Below the pieces are notes generated by a model, which had not been told where the DNA came from, searched no databases, and was given only the letters and a program-made list of their open reading frames with translations. Positions 17,052-26,019 of a stretch of 64,000 nt of DNA are shown here, one piece after another. How positions within the stretch are numbered: the stretch's first letter is position 1; every line of letters begins with the position of its first letter. Origin of the DNA: Streptomyces griseoviridis (lineage in GTDB: Bacteria > Actinomycetota > Actinomycetes > Streptomycetales > Streptomycetaceae); NCBI GenBank assembly GCA_014649155.1, contig BMSM01000002.1, forward strand, positions 186,001-250,000, written 5' to 3'. The translations under genes and the position numbers were made by a program.

Positions 17052-19445
17052 TCACTCCCCGTCCAGCAGCGCCAGCTCCGCCCAGATCGTCTTGCCCTCG
17101 GCGGTGTGCCGGCTGCCCCAGCGCTGGGTGAGCTGGGCGACCAGCAGCAGTCCGCGCCCGCCCTCGTCCCAGGTCTTGGCCCGGCGCAGGTGCGGCGCGG
17201 TGTGGCTGGTGTCGGAGACCTCGCAGATCAGCGTGGTCGCGTCATGGATCAGCCGCAGCCGGATCGGCGGGGCGCCGTAGCGGATGGCGTTGGTGACCAG
17301 CTCGCTCACCACGAGCTCGGCCGTGAACGACGCCTCCGTCAGGGACCAGGCGGCGAGCTGCTCCAGGACCTGCTTGCGGACCCGGGCGACCAGCGCCGGG
17401 TCGGGGGGGACGTCCCAGGTCGCCACCCGGGACGGCGGCAGCCCCCGGGCGCGGGCCAGCAGCAGCGCCACGTCGTCGGCGGCGCCGCCCGCCGGGAGCA
17501 GGCTGCGCAGCACCCGGTCGCAGGTCTTGTCCAGCGAGGCGGAAGCGGAGCGGCCGGCCGGGTGCGCGAGGGTCTCGCAGAGCAGGGCGCGGCCCGCGTC
17601 GCCGTCGCGCTCCCGGCTCTCGATGAGCCCGTCGGTGTAGAAGGCCAGCACCGTGCCCTCGCGCAGCTCCAGCTCGGCCGACTCGAACGGCAGCCCGCCC
17701 ACGCCCAGCGGCGGTCCCGAGGGCAGCGACACCTGGTAGGGCCGTCCCTCCGGCGGGACCAGGACGGGCGGCGGATGTCCGGCGCGGGCCAGCGTGCAGC
17801 GCCGGGAGACCGGGTCGTACACCGCGTACAGACAGGTGGCGCCGACCTCGCCGGTGCCGTCGCCGCCGGCTTCGTCGGACAGCCTGACGACCAGGTCGTC
17901 CAGGTGGGTCAGGAGTTCGTCGGGGGCCAGGTCGATGTCGGCCAGGGTGCGTACGGCGGTGCGCAGCCGGCCCATGGTGGCGGACGCCTGGATGCCGTGG
18001 CCGACCACGTCGCCGACGACCATGGCGACCCGCATCCCGGACAGCGGGATGACGTCGAACCAGTCGCCGCCGACCCCGGCGCGGGCCGCCGGCAGATACC
18101 GGGAGGCGGCCTCCACCGCGGCGGTGGGCGGCAGATGGCGGGGGAGCAGGCTGCGCTGGAGGGTCAGCGTGGTCTCCCGCTCCCGGGAGTAGCGGCGGGC
18201 GTTGTCGATGCAGACGGCTGCCCGCGCGGTGACCTCCTCGGCCAGCAGCACGTCGTCGTGGGTGAACGGCTCGGGGCGCCGGTAGCGGGCGAAGACCGCC
18301 ACCCCGAGGGTGGTGCCCCGGGCCTGGAGGGGGACGGACAGCGTGGAGTGGATGCCGTACTCCTTCAGCCGCTGGACGCGGTCGGCGTCCCAGTACTGCC
18401 ACGCCTCGGTGTGCCCGGAGGGCACCGCGGTCACGATCGCCCGTCCGGTGAGCAGGGACTCGGCCTGCGGGGAACCGGCCGGGTAGTCCTCCAGCCGGCC
18501 CGGTTCGCCCACCGCCTCCGGACAGCCCGGGGTGATCGACACATGGGCGGCCCGGCGCAGGGTGACCGGCGGGCCGGGCGGGCCGGGCTGCTCGGTCCCG
18601 TGGTCCCACGGGTCGCGCAGGTCGACGCTGACGAAGTCGGCGAGGGCCGGGACGCAGACCCGGGCCAGTTCCTGGGCGGTGCGCGTGACGTCGAGGGTGG
18701 TGCCGATGCGCACGCTGGCCTCGTTGACGAGTTGCAGCCGTTCCCGGGCGAGGTGCTGCTCGGTGAAGTCGTGGACGCTCACGCAGGCTCCGCGGACCCG
18801 GCCGTCGGGGCCGGTCAGCCGGGCGACGCGGGCCAGCCAGGCGTGGTCGTGGTTCTCACCGGCGACCCGCTGGAAGGTCTCCACCTCCTGCTGCTCCCCG
18901 GTGACCAGCACCCGCCGCAGGTTCCTCTCGTACTTGGCGTACTCCGGGTGGCTGTCGATGTCGGTGAGCCGCAGGCCGAGCAGGTCCTCGGGCGGCAGCA
19001 GCATCAGCCGGGCCATGGCGTCGTTGACGCCGTAGAGCCGCAGCTGGTCGTCGAAGATCAGCATCGCGCAGGGTGACTGGAGCAGCGCCATGTTGACCAG
19101 CGGGTCGTCCGCCGCGTCCGGGCGGTCCGCCAGCGCCGCGGCGGCCAGCCACTCGCCCGGTCCGCCGTCCGTCCGGCGGCGGTGGGCGAGCACCCGGGCG
19201 GTCACGGTGTGACCGTCGCGGTGCCGCAGGTCGAGGGTGCCGAGCCAACGGCTCCGGCCGGGCCCCGGGGGCGGCGGGCCGTGGCCGCCGGCGGCCAGCA
19301 GCCCGGCCGCGGGCCGGCCCACCACCTGGGCCGCCGGGTGGCCGAGCAGTCGGCGCGCCCCCTCGTTCCAGTGCAGAACCACGCCGGTGTCGTCGATGAC
19401 TGCCCGCGCCGTGGCGGCATCGTCGTACGGGTTGACCGGGCTCAT
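17052..19445 (-). CDS. SpoIIE family protein phosphatase with PAS-PAS-GAF and HATPase domains
   Basis: A 797-residue multidomain signalling protein. Two PAS-like domains cover ~1-110 and ~125-250 (MLIFDDQLRLYGVNDAMARL). A GAF domain covers ~255-430. The SpoIIE/PP2C phosphatase (~445-660) has GGDWFDVIPLSG, VVGDVVGHG and LVLY-type LAFYTDGLIESR. The C-terminus (~680-790) is a RsbW-like ATPase with VVSELVTNAIRYG and GGRGLLLV. Joining phosphatase and kinase-like domains suggests control of an anti-sigma switch. The ATG at 19445 has GGAG upstream. Its target STAS protein is not adjacent. Confidence 0.93.
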   Translation of the reverse strand: MSPVNPYDDAATARAVIDDTGVVLHWNEGARRLLGHPAAQVVGRPAAGLLAAGGHGPPPPGPGRSRWLGTLDLRHRDGHTVTARVLAHRRRTDGGPGEWLAAAALADRPDAADDPLVNMALLQSPCAMLIFDDQLRLYGVNDAMARLMLLPPEDLLGLRLTDIDSHPEYAKYERNLRRVLVTGEQQEVETFQRVAGENHDHAWLARVARLTGPDGRVRGACVSVHDFTEQHLARERLQLVNEASVRIGTTLDVTRTAQELARVCVPALADFVSVDLRDPWDHGTEQPGPPGPPVTLRRAAHVSITPGCPEAVGEPGRLEDYPAGSPQAESLLTGRAIVTAVPSGHTEAWQYWDADRVQRLKEYGIHSTLSVPLQARGTTLGVAVFARYRRPEPFTHDDVLLAEEVTARAAVCIDNARRYSRERETTLTLQRSLLPRHLPPTAAVEAASRYLPAARAGVGGDWFDVIPLSGMRVAMVVGDVVGHGIQASATMGRLRTAVRTLADIDLAPDELLTHLDDLVVRLSDEAGGDGTGEVGATCLYAVYDPVSRRCTLARAGHPPPVLVPPEGRPYQVSLPSGPPLGVGGLPFESAELELREGTVLAFYTDGLIESRERDGDAGRALLCETLAHPAGRSASASLDKTCDRVLRSLLPAGGAADDVALLLARARGLPPSRVATWDVPPDPALVARVRKQVLEQLAAWSLTEASFTAELVVSELVTNAIRYGAPPIRLRLIHDATTLICEVSDTSHTAPHLRRAKTWDEGGRGLLLVAQLTQRWGSRHTAEGKTIWAELALLDGE

Positions 19446-19622
19446 CGTCGCCACTCCATCGCGCACACTCACAGTGAACGGTGTGTCACTTGGGGCACAG
19501 CGTAGTGCGTCCGGGGGGTTCAGCGGACCGGAACTCCGTCGCCACCGGAGCCGGTGGGCGCACGAGGCGTTCGACGGGCGCACCGGGTGCGGCGCGTGCG
19601 GCAGAAGTGCGCCTCCGCCCCC

Positions 19623-19658
19623 TTGACGGGCCGGTGTGACGCGTTAACAGAATCTGTT
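19623..19658 (+). promoter_or_regulatory. promoter region of the GH2 gene with palindrome
   Basis: A TTGACG -35-like hexamer (19623-19628) is followed by a perfect AACAG-AAT-CTGTT palindrome (19646-19658) where a -10 would lie. The palindrome is a candidate repressor site for the glycosidase gene (inference). Confidence 0.4.
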
Positions 19659-19706
19659 TGTTCACGATCACTTGTGAGTAGTTCTGGGCCCTGATGAGGG
19701 AGAGCC

Positions 19707-22700
19707 ATGACAGTCACACGCAGAGCGGTCCTGATCGCCTCCGCGGCCACGCCGGCGGCCGGGACCCTGCTGGGCGCCCCGGCGGCATGGGCGGCGGAAG
19801 AGAAGGAAGGTTTCTCCGGCCGCCGGACCGTCGCCCTGCGGGACGGCTGGCGCTTCACCCTGGCCGACCCCGTGGGCGCCGCCGAGCCGGACGAGGTCCC
19901 CGCGGCCCCGGGCTACGACGACTCCGCCTGGCGCGAGGTCGCGGTGCCGCACGACTGGAGCATCGAACAGGCGCCCACCACCGAGCACGGCACCACCAGC
20001 GGTACCGGCTTCCTGCCGGGCGGCCTCGGCTGGTACCGCCTCGCCTTCACGCTGCCGGCCGCGCTCGCGGGCAAGCGGATCTCGGTGGAGTTCGACGGCG
20101 TCTACATGGACGCCCACCTCTGGTGCAACGGCACGCGGATCGGCCGCCACCCGTACGGGTACACGGGCTTCGCCCTCGAGCTGACCGGCCTGGTGCACAC
20201 CGACGGCCGGACGGAGAACGTCCTCGCGGTCCGGGTCCGCAACCGGCTGCCCAGCAGCCGCTGGTACTCCGGCAGCGGCATCTACCGCGAGGCCCGCCTG
20301 GTCGTCACCGAGCCGGTGCACGTCCGGCGCTGGGGCACGTACGTCACCACCCCGGAGGTCTCCGACGAGCGGGCCGTCGTCCGGGCGGCGACCACGGTCG
20401 TCAACGCCTCCGGCGCCCCGGCCGAGGTCGAGATCCGCACGGCCGTCCGGGACCCCGACGGCCGCACCGTGGCCCGCGCCTCGACGACGGTCACCGTGGG
20501 CGCCGACGACCGCACCGAGACCCAGGAACTGACCGTCGCCCGCCCCCGCCGCTGGGACTTCGCCACCCCAGACCGCCACACGCTCCGCACCGAACTGCGC
20601 GTCGGCGGCCGGACGGTGGACACCTACGACACCGTCTTCGGCATCCGCACCGTACGGATCGACCCGGCGGAGGGCTTCCACCTCAACGGCGTCCACGCCA
20701 AGCTCAAGGGCGTCGACCTCCACCACGACCTCGGCGCGCTCGGCGCCGCCGTCAGCGCCGACGCGGTCCGCCGCCAGCTGGAGATCATGAAGTCGATGGG
20801 CGTCAACGCCCTGCGCACCTCGCACAATCCGCCCGACCCCGCGGTGCTCGCCGTCTGCGAGGAACTCGGCATCGTCACGCTGGTCGAGGCGTTCGACTGC
20901 TGGCGGACCGGCAAGAACCGGTACGACTACGGCCGGTTCTTCGACGAGTGGTGCGAGCGGGACGCCACCGAGATGGTGCTCGCCGCCCGCAACTCGCCCG
21001 CCGTGGTGATGTGGTCGATCGGCAACGAGGTCCCCGACTCCACCTCCACCGCCGGCCTCGCCATGGCCGACCGGATCATCGGCGCCGTCAAGGCCGCCGA
21101 CGCCACCCGCCCGCTGGTGATCGGCTCCGACAAGTACCGCTCCCTGCCCGCGAAGGGCTCGGCCGCCGACCTGATGCTGGCCAGGCTCGACGGGCTCGGG
21201 CTCAACTACAACACCGCGAAGTCGGTGGACGCGCTGCACGCCGCCTACCCCCACCTCTTCCTCTTCGAGTCGGAGTCGTCCTCGGAGACCTCCACCCGCG
21301 GCACGTACCAGGAGCCCGAGCACCTCAACACCGGCGAGAACCACACCCCCGGCCGGCGGGCGACCTCCTCCTACGACAACAACCTCGCCTCCTGGACCAT
21401 GAGCGGCGAGTACGGCCACAAGAAGGACCGGGACCGCAAGTGGTTCGCGGGGCAGTTCCTGTGGTCGGGCATCGACTACATCGGCGAGCCGACGCCGTAC
21501 GACGTCTTCCCGGTGAAGGCGTCCTTCTTCGGCGCCGTCGACACCGCGGGCTTCCCCAAGGACATGTACCACCTGTTCCGCAGCCAGTGGACGGACGAGC
21601 CGATGGTCCACCTGCTGCCGATGACCTGGAACCACGCGGCGGGCGACACGGTCGAGGTGTGGGCGTACGCGAACGTCGACACCGTCGAACTGTTCCTCAA
21701 CGGCACCTCGCTGGGCACCCGGCGGTTCGACACCAAGACCACCGTCGACGGCCGGACCTACCTGGAGACCACCGAGGCCACCGGCGACGACAAGACCGTC
21801 GCCGGCGGCCCGTACCCCGGCAGTTACACCAGCCCCAACGGCAGCGCGGGCAAGCTCCACCTGACCTGGCGGGTGCCGTACGCGCCGGGCGAGCTGAGGG
21901 CCGTGGCCCGGCGGGACGGCAAGACGGTCGCCACCGACGTGCTGCGCACCGCCGGGGAGCCGTACGCGATCCGGCTGACGCCCGACCGGAAGTCCGTCGC
22001 CGCGGACGGCCGTGCCCTGGTCTTCGTCACCGCCGACGTCGTCGACGCGCGCGGCACGGTGGTGCCCGGCGCCGAGCACCTGATCACCTTCGACGTGCGC
22101 GGCGGCTCCATAGCCGGCCTGGACAACGGCCGCCAGGAGAGCGCCGAGCCCTACCGGGCGAGCACCCGTACCGCCTTCCACGGCAAGGCCCTCGCCATCG
22201 TCCGGGCCGGCACCCGCGCCGGGACGCTGGAGGTGACCGCGCGGGCGCGGGGACTGCGCGCCGGTACCGCCGTGGTGCGCGCCGATCGGGCCGCCGACCG
22301 GGCCACCACGCCCGCGCCCCGGTTCGGCCCCGAGCAGCCGGCGCCGGTGCCCGCCCCGCACGCGGACGCCAGCTACTCCGGCCGTCCGGACACCCTGCCG
22401 GCCGCCGTCCTCGACGACGACCCCGCGACCGGCTGGTCCAACGGCTTCGAAAAGGCGGCCACCGCGCTGCTGCCCGCCTTCGACGGCGCCCGCGCCGAGG
22501 ACTGGATCTCGGTCGACTACGGGCGCACCCGCCGCTTCGACCGCGTCGAGGTCTCCTTCACCACCGACGCCGCCCACACCCTGCCCGCCGCCGTCCGCGC
22601 CGAGGTGTGGAACGGCCGGGCCTGGCGGCCGGTGGAGGGCGCCCGCACCGACTGGGCCACCGCCTCCGACCGGCCCACCGTCCTCACCTTCGACGCGGTG

Positions 22701-22796
22701 CGCGGCTCCCGCCTCCGCCTCACCCTGACCAGCGCCCACCCGGGCGAGGCCAGGGGCGCGGTCCGGATCAGCCGGCTGGAGGCACCGGCCGCCTGA
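19707..22796 (+). CDS. exported glycoside hydrolase family 2 protein (beta-galactosidase-like)
   Basis: A 1029-residue secreted enzyme. The N-terminus has a twin-arginine-like signal (TVTRRAVLIASAATPAAGTLLGAPAAWAA). The GH2 layout follows: sugar-binding jelly roll (~40-200), Ig-like domain (~200-310), and TIM barrel (~315-600) with the acid/base in WSIGNEVP and the likely nucleophile in LFLFESES. C-terminal Ig-like domains and a discoidin/F5-8-like domain (~870-1025, DDDPATGWSNGFEK) may bind sugars. It probably cleaves beta-galactosides or related plant or glycan sugars. GAGGGAGAG precedes the ATG. Confidence 0.9.
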   Translation: MTVTRRAVLIASAATPAAGTLLGAPAAWAAEEKEGFSGRRTVALRDGWRFTLADPVGAAEPDEVPAAPGYDDSAWREVAVPHDWSIEQAPTTEHGTTSGTGFLPGGLGWYRLAFTLPAALAGKRISVEFDGVYMDAHLWCNGTRIGRHPYGYTGFALELTGLVHTDGRTENVLAVRVRNRLPSSRWYSGSGIYREARLVVTEPVHVRRWGTYVTTPEVSDERAVVRAATTVVNASGAPAEVEIRTAVRDPDGRTVARASTTVTVGADDRTETQELTVARPRRWDFATPDRHTLRTELRVGGRTVDTYDTVFGIRTVRIDPAEGFHLNGVHAKLKGVDLHHDLGALGAAVSADAVRRQLEIMKSMGVNALRTSHNPPDPAVLAVCEELGIVTLVEAFDCWRTGKNRYDYGRFFDEWCERDATEMVLAARNSPAVVMWSIGNEVPDSTSTAGLAMADRIIGAVKAADATRPLVIGSDKYRSLPAKGSAADLMLARLDGLGLNYNTAKSVDALHAAYPHLFLFESESSSETSTRGTYQEPEHLNTGENHTPGRRATSSYDNNLASWTMSGEYGHKKDRDRKWFAGQFLWSGIDYIGEPTPYDVFPVKASFFGAVDTAGFPKDMYHLFRSQWTDEPMVHLLPMTWNHAAGDTVEVWAYANVDTVELFLNGTSLGTRRFDTKTTVDGRTYLETTEATGDDKTVAGGPYPGSYTSPNGSAGKLHLTWRVPYAPGELRAVARRDGKTVATDVLRTAGEPYAIRLTPDRKSVAADGRALVFVTADVVDARGTVVPGAEHLITFDVRGGSIAGLDNGRQESAEPYRASTRTAFHGKALAIVRAGTRAGTLEVTARARGLRAGTAVVRADRAADRATTPAPRFGPEQPAPVPAPHADASYSGRPDTLPAAVLDDDPATGWSNGFEKAATALLPAFDGARAEDWISVDYGRTRRFDRVEVSFTTDAAHTLPAAVRAEVWNGRAWRPVEGARTDWATASDRPTVLTFDAVRGSRLRLTLTSAHPGEARGAVRISRLEAPAA

Positions 22797-22807
22797 CCCG
22801 GCGCGTG

Positions 22808-22838
22808 CCGGACGGGACGGCCAACACGTCCCGTCCGG
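22808..22838 (+). terminator. terminator after the GH2 gene
   Basis: Perfect 11-bp arms (22808-22818 and 22828-22838) with a 9-nt loop, starting 12 bp after the GH2 stop codon. Confidence 0.7.
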
Positions 22839-22842
22839 ACCG

Positions 22843-22848
22843 TTGACG
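22843..22848 (+). promoter_or_regulatory. -35 hexamer of the GH9 gene
   Basis: TTGACG stands about 18 bp before a weak AAGCAT -10. The CebR-type box begins about 16 bp after the -10, where a bound repressor would block elongation. Confidence 0.4.
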
Positions 22849-22888
22849 GACTGTCATGTCTGCAACAAGCATGGCCTGCGTCCGTACT

Positions 22889-22902
22889 TGGGAGCGCTCC
22901 CA
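22889..22902 (+). promoter_or_regulatory. CebR-type operator
   Basis: TGGGAGCGCTCCCA, a perfect 14-bp palindrome, is identical to the known binding site of CebR, the cellobiose/cellotriose-responsive LacI-family repressor of Streptomyces cellulase genes. It lies 51 bp before the GTG of the GH9 gene. I found no other copy in the window. Confidence 0.88.
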
Positions 22903-22952
22903 CGCCCTGCGTGCCGGAAGCGCCGCCCGCATCTCCGCCGAGGAGCCCAGAC

Positions 22953-25196
22953 GTGAAACGACGCAGAACCGCGCTGGCCGCCCTGACCGCGCTGCTGGCC
23001 GCGGGCCTCACCGCGCTGCCCGCGGCCCCGGCCGGCGCCGAGGAGACCGAGCAGGTCAGGAACGGCACCTTCGACGACGGCACCGCACCCTGGTGGACGA
23101 CCGGCAACCTCACCGCCGCCGTGGACGACGGCAGGCTCTGCGCCGACGTCCCCGGCGGCACCGCGAACCGCTGGGACGCGATCATCGGCCAGAACGACAT
23201 CCCGCTGGTGGCGGGGGAGACGTACCGGTTCTCCTTCAGCGCGAGCGGCACGCCCGCCGGGCACCCGGTCCGGGCCCTGGTCGGGCTGGCGGTGGAGCCG
23301 TACGACGCCTACTACGAGGTCAGTCCGCAGCCGAGCGTCTCCGGCGACCGCTACTCCTACACCTTCACCGCGCCCACCGGCACCGCCCAGGGCCAGGTCG
23401 CCTTCCAGGTCGGCGGGAGCGCCGAGCCCTGGCGGATCTGCCTGGACGACGTCTCCCTGCTGGGCGGGGCGCAGCCGGAGCCGTACGAGCCCGACACCGG
23501 GCCGCGGGTCCGCGTCAACCAGGTCGCCTACCTGCCGTCCGGGCCGAAGAACGCCACCCTCGTCACCGACGCGACCACCGCGCTGCCCTGGCAGCTCAAG
23601 GACGCCGGCGGCACTGTGGTCGCCCGCGGGACCAGCGTGCCGCGTGGCGTGGACGCCTCCTCCGGGCAGAACGTCCACTCCATCGACTTCGGGCGGTACG
23701 ACAGGCGCGCCACCGGACTCACCCTGGTCGCCGACGGCGAGACCAGCCGCCCCTTCGACATCGGCACGGACGCCTACCGGCGGCTGCGCACCGACGCCGT
23801 GAAGTACTACTACACCCAGCGCAGCGGCATCGCGATCCGCGACGACCTGCGCCCCGGCTACGCCCGCCCCGCCGGGCACGTGGGCGTGGCGCCCAACCAG
23901 GGTGACACCGACGTGCCCTGCCGGCCGGGCGTCTGCGACTACCGGCTCGACGTCTCCGGCGGCTGGTACGACGCCGGCGACCACGGCAAGTACGTCGTCA
24001 ACGGCGGCATCTCGGTCTGGGAGCTGCTGAGCACCTACGAGCGGTCCCTGCGGGCGCGGGGCGGCACGCCCGCCGCCTTCGGGGACGGCACACTGGAGAT
24101 ACCCGAGAGCGGGAACAAGGTGCCCGACCTGCTCGACGAGGTCCGCTGGGAGCTGGAGTTCCTGCTGCGGATGCAGGTGCCGGCCGGGCAGCCGCTGGCC
24201 GGGATGGCCCACCACAAGATCCACGACGAGAACTGGACGGGGCTGCCGCTGCTGCCCAGCGCCGACCCGCAGAAGCGCGAACTGCACCCGCCGACCACCG
24301 CCGCCACCCTCAACCTCGCCGCGGCCGCCGCGCAGGCCGCCCGCCTCTACGCCCCCTACGACCGGGCCTTCGCCGCACGGGCGCTGACGGCCGCCCGCGC
24401 CGCCTGGGCGGCGGCGCTCGCCCACCCCGACGTGTACGCCGACGAGAACGACGGCATCGGCGGCGGCGCCTACCCCGACCGCGAGATCCAGGACGAGTTC
24501 TACTGGGCGGCGGCCGAGCTGTACCTCACCACCGGCGAGAAGACCTACCGCGACCACGTGCTCGCCTCCCCGGTGCACACCGCCGACCTCTTCGGCCCGC
24601 TCGGCTTCGACTGGGCGCGCACCGGCGCCGCGGCCCGCCTCGACCTCGCCACCGTGCCCAGTCGGCTGCCCGGCCGGGACGCGGTCCGCCGCTCCGTCGT
24701 CCGGGGCGCCGACCGCTACCTGGCCACGCTGACCGCCCACCCGTACGGCCTGCCGTACGCCCCGGAGAACAACGTCTACGACTGGGGCTCCAGCCACCAG
24801 GTCCTCAACAACGCGGTCGTGCTGGCCACCGCCTACGACCTCACCGGCGCCCGGAAGTACCGCGACGGGGCGGTGCAGAGCATGGACTACATCCTCGGCC
24901 GCAACGCCCTGAACATCTCGTACGTCACCGGCTACGGCGAGGTCAACGCCCACCGCCAGCACAGCCGCTGGTACGCCCGCCAGCTCGACCCGGCGCTGCC
25001 CGACCCGCCGGCCGGCACGCTCTCCGGCGGACCCAACTCCAGCATCCAGGACCCCGTGGCGCAGGCGAAGCTCCAGGGCTGCGTCGGACAGTTCTGCTAC
25101 CTCGACGACATCCAGTCCTGGTCGACCAACGAGACCACCGTCAACTGGAACGCCGCGCTCGCCCGCATGGCCGCCTTCGTGGCTGACCAGCGCTGA
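22953..25196 (+). CDS. secreted glycoside hydrolase family 9 cellulase
   Basis: A 747-residue exported endoglucanase-type enzyme. The signal peptide is [19 protein letters not shown] and onward, ending near AGAEE. A CBM4/9-like beta-sandwich (~35-155, [18 protein letters not shown]) and a CelD_N Ig-like domain (~175-265) precede the GH9 (alpha/alpha)6 barrel (~270-740). Catalytic residues appear as [13 protein letters not shown] (two Asp) and the C-terminal [14 protein letters not shown] (Glu). The GTG at 22953 is chosen for its GAGGAG and intact signal peptide. The CebR box predicts induction by cello-oligosaccharides. Confidence 0.93.
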   Translation: MKRRRTALAALTALLAAGLTALPAAPAGAEETEQVRNGTFDDGTAPWWTTGNLTAAVDDGRLCADVPGGTANRWDAIIGQNDIPLVAGETYRFSFSASGTPAGHPVRALVGLAVEPYDAYYEVSPQPSVSGDRYSYTFTAPTGTAQGQVAFQVGGSAEPWRICLDDVSLLGGAQPEPYEPDTGPRVRVNQVAYLPSGPKNATLVTDATTALPWQLKDAGGTVVARGTSVPRGVDASSGQNVHSIDFGRYDRRATGLTLVADGETSRPFDIGTDAYRRLRTDAVKYYYTQRSGIAIRDDLRPGYARPAGHVGVAPNQGDTDVPCRPGVCDYRLDVSGGWYDAGDHGKYVVNGGISVWELLSTYERSLRARGGTPAAFGDGTLEIPESGNKVPDLLDEVRWELEFLLRMQVPAGQPLAGMAHHKIHDENWTGLPLLPSADPQKRELHPPTTAATLNLAAAAAQAARLYAPYDRAFAARALTAARAAWAAALAHPDVYADENDGIGGGAYPDREIQDEFYWAAAELYLTTGEKTYRDHVLASPVHTADLFGPLGFDWARTGAAARLDLATVPSRLPGRDAVRRSVVRGADRYLATLTAHPYGLPYAPENNVYDWGSSHQVLNNAVVLATAYDLTGARKYRDGAVQSMDYILGRNALNISYVTGYGEVNAHRQHSRWYARQLDPALPDPPAGTLSGGPNSSIQDPVAQAKLQGCVGQFCYLDDIQSWSTNETTVNWNAALARMAAFVADQR

Positions 25197-25254
25197 CGCG
25201 GCACCCCCACGGTACCGCCCGGAACTGTCCTGACCAGCCGCTATTTACGGGTCA

Positions 25255-25272
25255 GTACCGGAGCGGTACCGT
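25255..25272 (+). promoter_or_regulatory. palindrome overlapping the -10 of the antitoxin-like gene
   Basis: GTACCG (25255-25260) and CGGTAC (25264-25269) flank GAG. The second arm overlaps TACCGT (25267-25272), a -10-like hexamer 6 nt before the ATG at 25279. This is a plausible autoregulatory operator for a toxin-antitoxin pair, and the mRNA may be leaderless. Confidence 0.5.
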
Positions 25273-25278
25273 GGAGGC

Positions 25279-25524
25279 ATGCCAGCCTTGAACGTGGAGT
25301 TCAGCGACCGCGAACTCGAGGACCTGCGTCAGATCGCCAAGGAGCGCGGTACGTCGATGAAGGCCCTGGTCCGGGAGGCCGCCGCCGCCGACATCGCGCG
25401 CCACCGGGCGCTCCAGGAAGGCGCGGAGGCGTTCCGCCGGTTCTTCCAGGGGCACGCCGAGGAGTTCGCCGCCGCCTTCCCGGACGACGAGCGGTCCACC
25501 GCCGGCGAGGGGCGGGCCGCCTGA
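25279..25524 (+). CDS. ribbon-helix-helix-like antitoxin
   Basis: An 81-residue protein. The N-terminal LNVEFSDRELEDLRQIAKERGTSMKALV pattern (strand, helix, turn, helix) resembles ribbon-helix-helix or Phd-like DNA-binding antitoxins. The rest is a charged helical tail (QEGAEAFRRFFQGHAEEF) that could wrap the partner. It is followed after 3 bp by the Doc/Fic-like gene, so it is probably the antitoxin and autorepressor of the pair. A GGAGG is only 1 nt from the ATG, too close to act normally, so leaderless initiation is likelier. Confidence 0.72.
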   Translation: MPALNVEFSDRELEDLRQIAKERGTSMKALVREAAAADIARHRALQEGAEAFRRFFQGHAEEFAAAFPDDERSTAGEGRAA

Positions 25525-25527
25525 CCC

Positions 25528-25911
25528 ATGGCACCCGTACCGGTCATCCACATCGATGTGCCCTGGCTGCTCCAGCGCCACGAGGAAGTGCTGCCGGACC
25601 AGCCCACCGTCAACGACTTCTCGGCGCTGGTCGCCGCCGTGGCCCGGCACCGGGTCGACCCGCCCCGCCTCGGCGTGGACTCCGACCCGGCCTGGCGGGC
25701 CGCCGCCCTGCTGCACACCCTCGCCGTGCTCAGGCCGCTGCCCTCGGCCAACGCCCGGTTCGCCTGCGCGACCGCCGTGGCGTACATGTTCGTCAGCGGC
25801 GCCGGGATCGACCCGCCCTACGGCGCCCTGGTCGACCTCGCGCGCGACCTGATGTCCGGCAAGGCGGACGTCTACGCCGCCGCCGACCGGCTGCGCTCCT
25901 GGCAGATCTGA
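25528..25911 (+). CDS. Doc/Fic-family toxin-like protein with degenerate active site
   Basis: A 127-residue all-helical protein of Doc-like size. The region corresponding to the Fic/Doc signature (HxFxxANKR in Doc) reads RPLPSANAR at residues 69-77, so Ala-Asn-x-Arg is kept while the catalytic histidine position is Arg and the phenylalanine is Leu. In Doc, the histidine is needed to phosphorylate EF-Tu. The protein may therefore be inactive, use a different chemistry, or be assigned wrongly. It has no clear ribosome site and starts 3 bp after the antitoxin stop, so translation is probably coupled. Confidence 0.68.
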   Translation: MAPVPVIHIDVPWLLQRHEEVLPDQPTVNDFSALVAAVARHRVDPPRLGVDSDPAWRAAALLHTLAVLRPLPSANARFACATAVAYMFVSGAGIDPPYGALVDLARDLMSGKADVYAAADRLRSWQI

Positions 25912-26019
25912 CGGTCACTCGGCCGGGCCCGTCCGGCCGCCTGACCTGACTTTCCTTCAAGGGCCGCGCGTTTCCCAAGTCCTTGTGGGCAACGGGGTTC
26001 GTGCCAGAGTGAGGCTCCC

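Noticed and set aside
19668..22739. Very long open frame opposite the GH2 gene
   Set aside because: Gly/Val/Arg-rich composition typical of antisense frames in high-GC DNA; no ribosome site or known domain.
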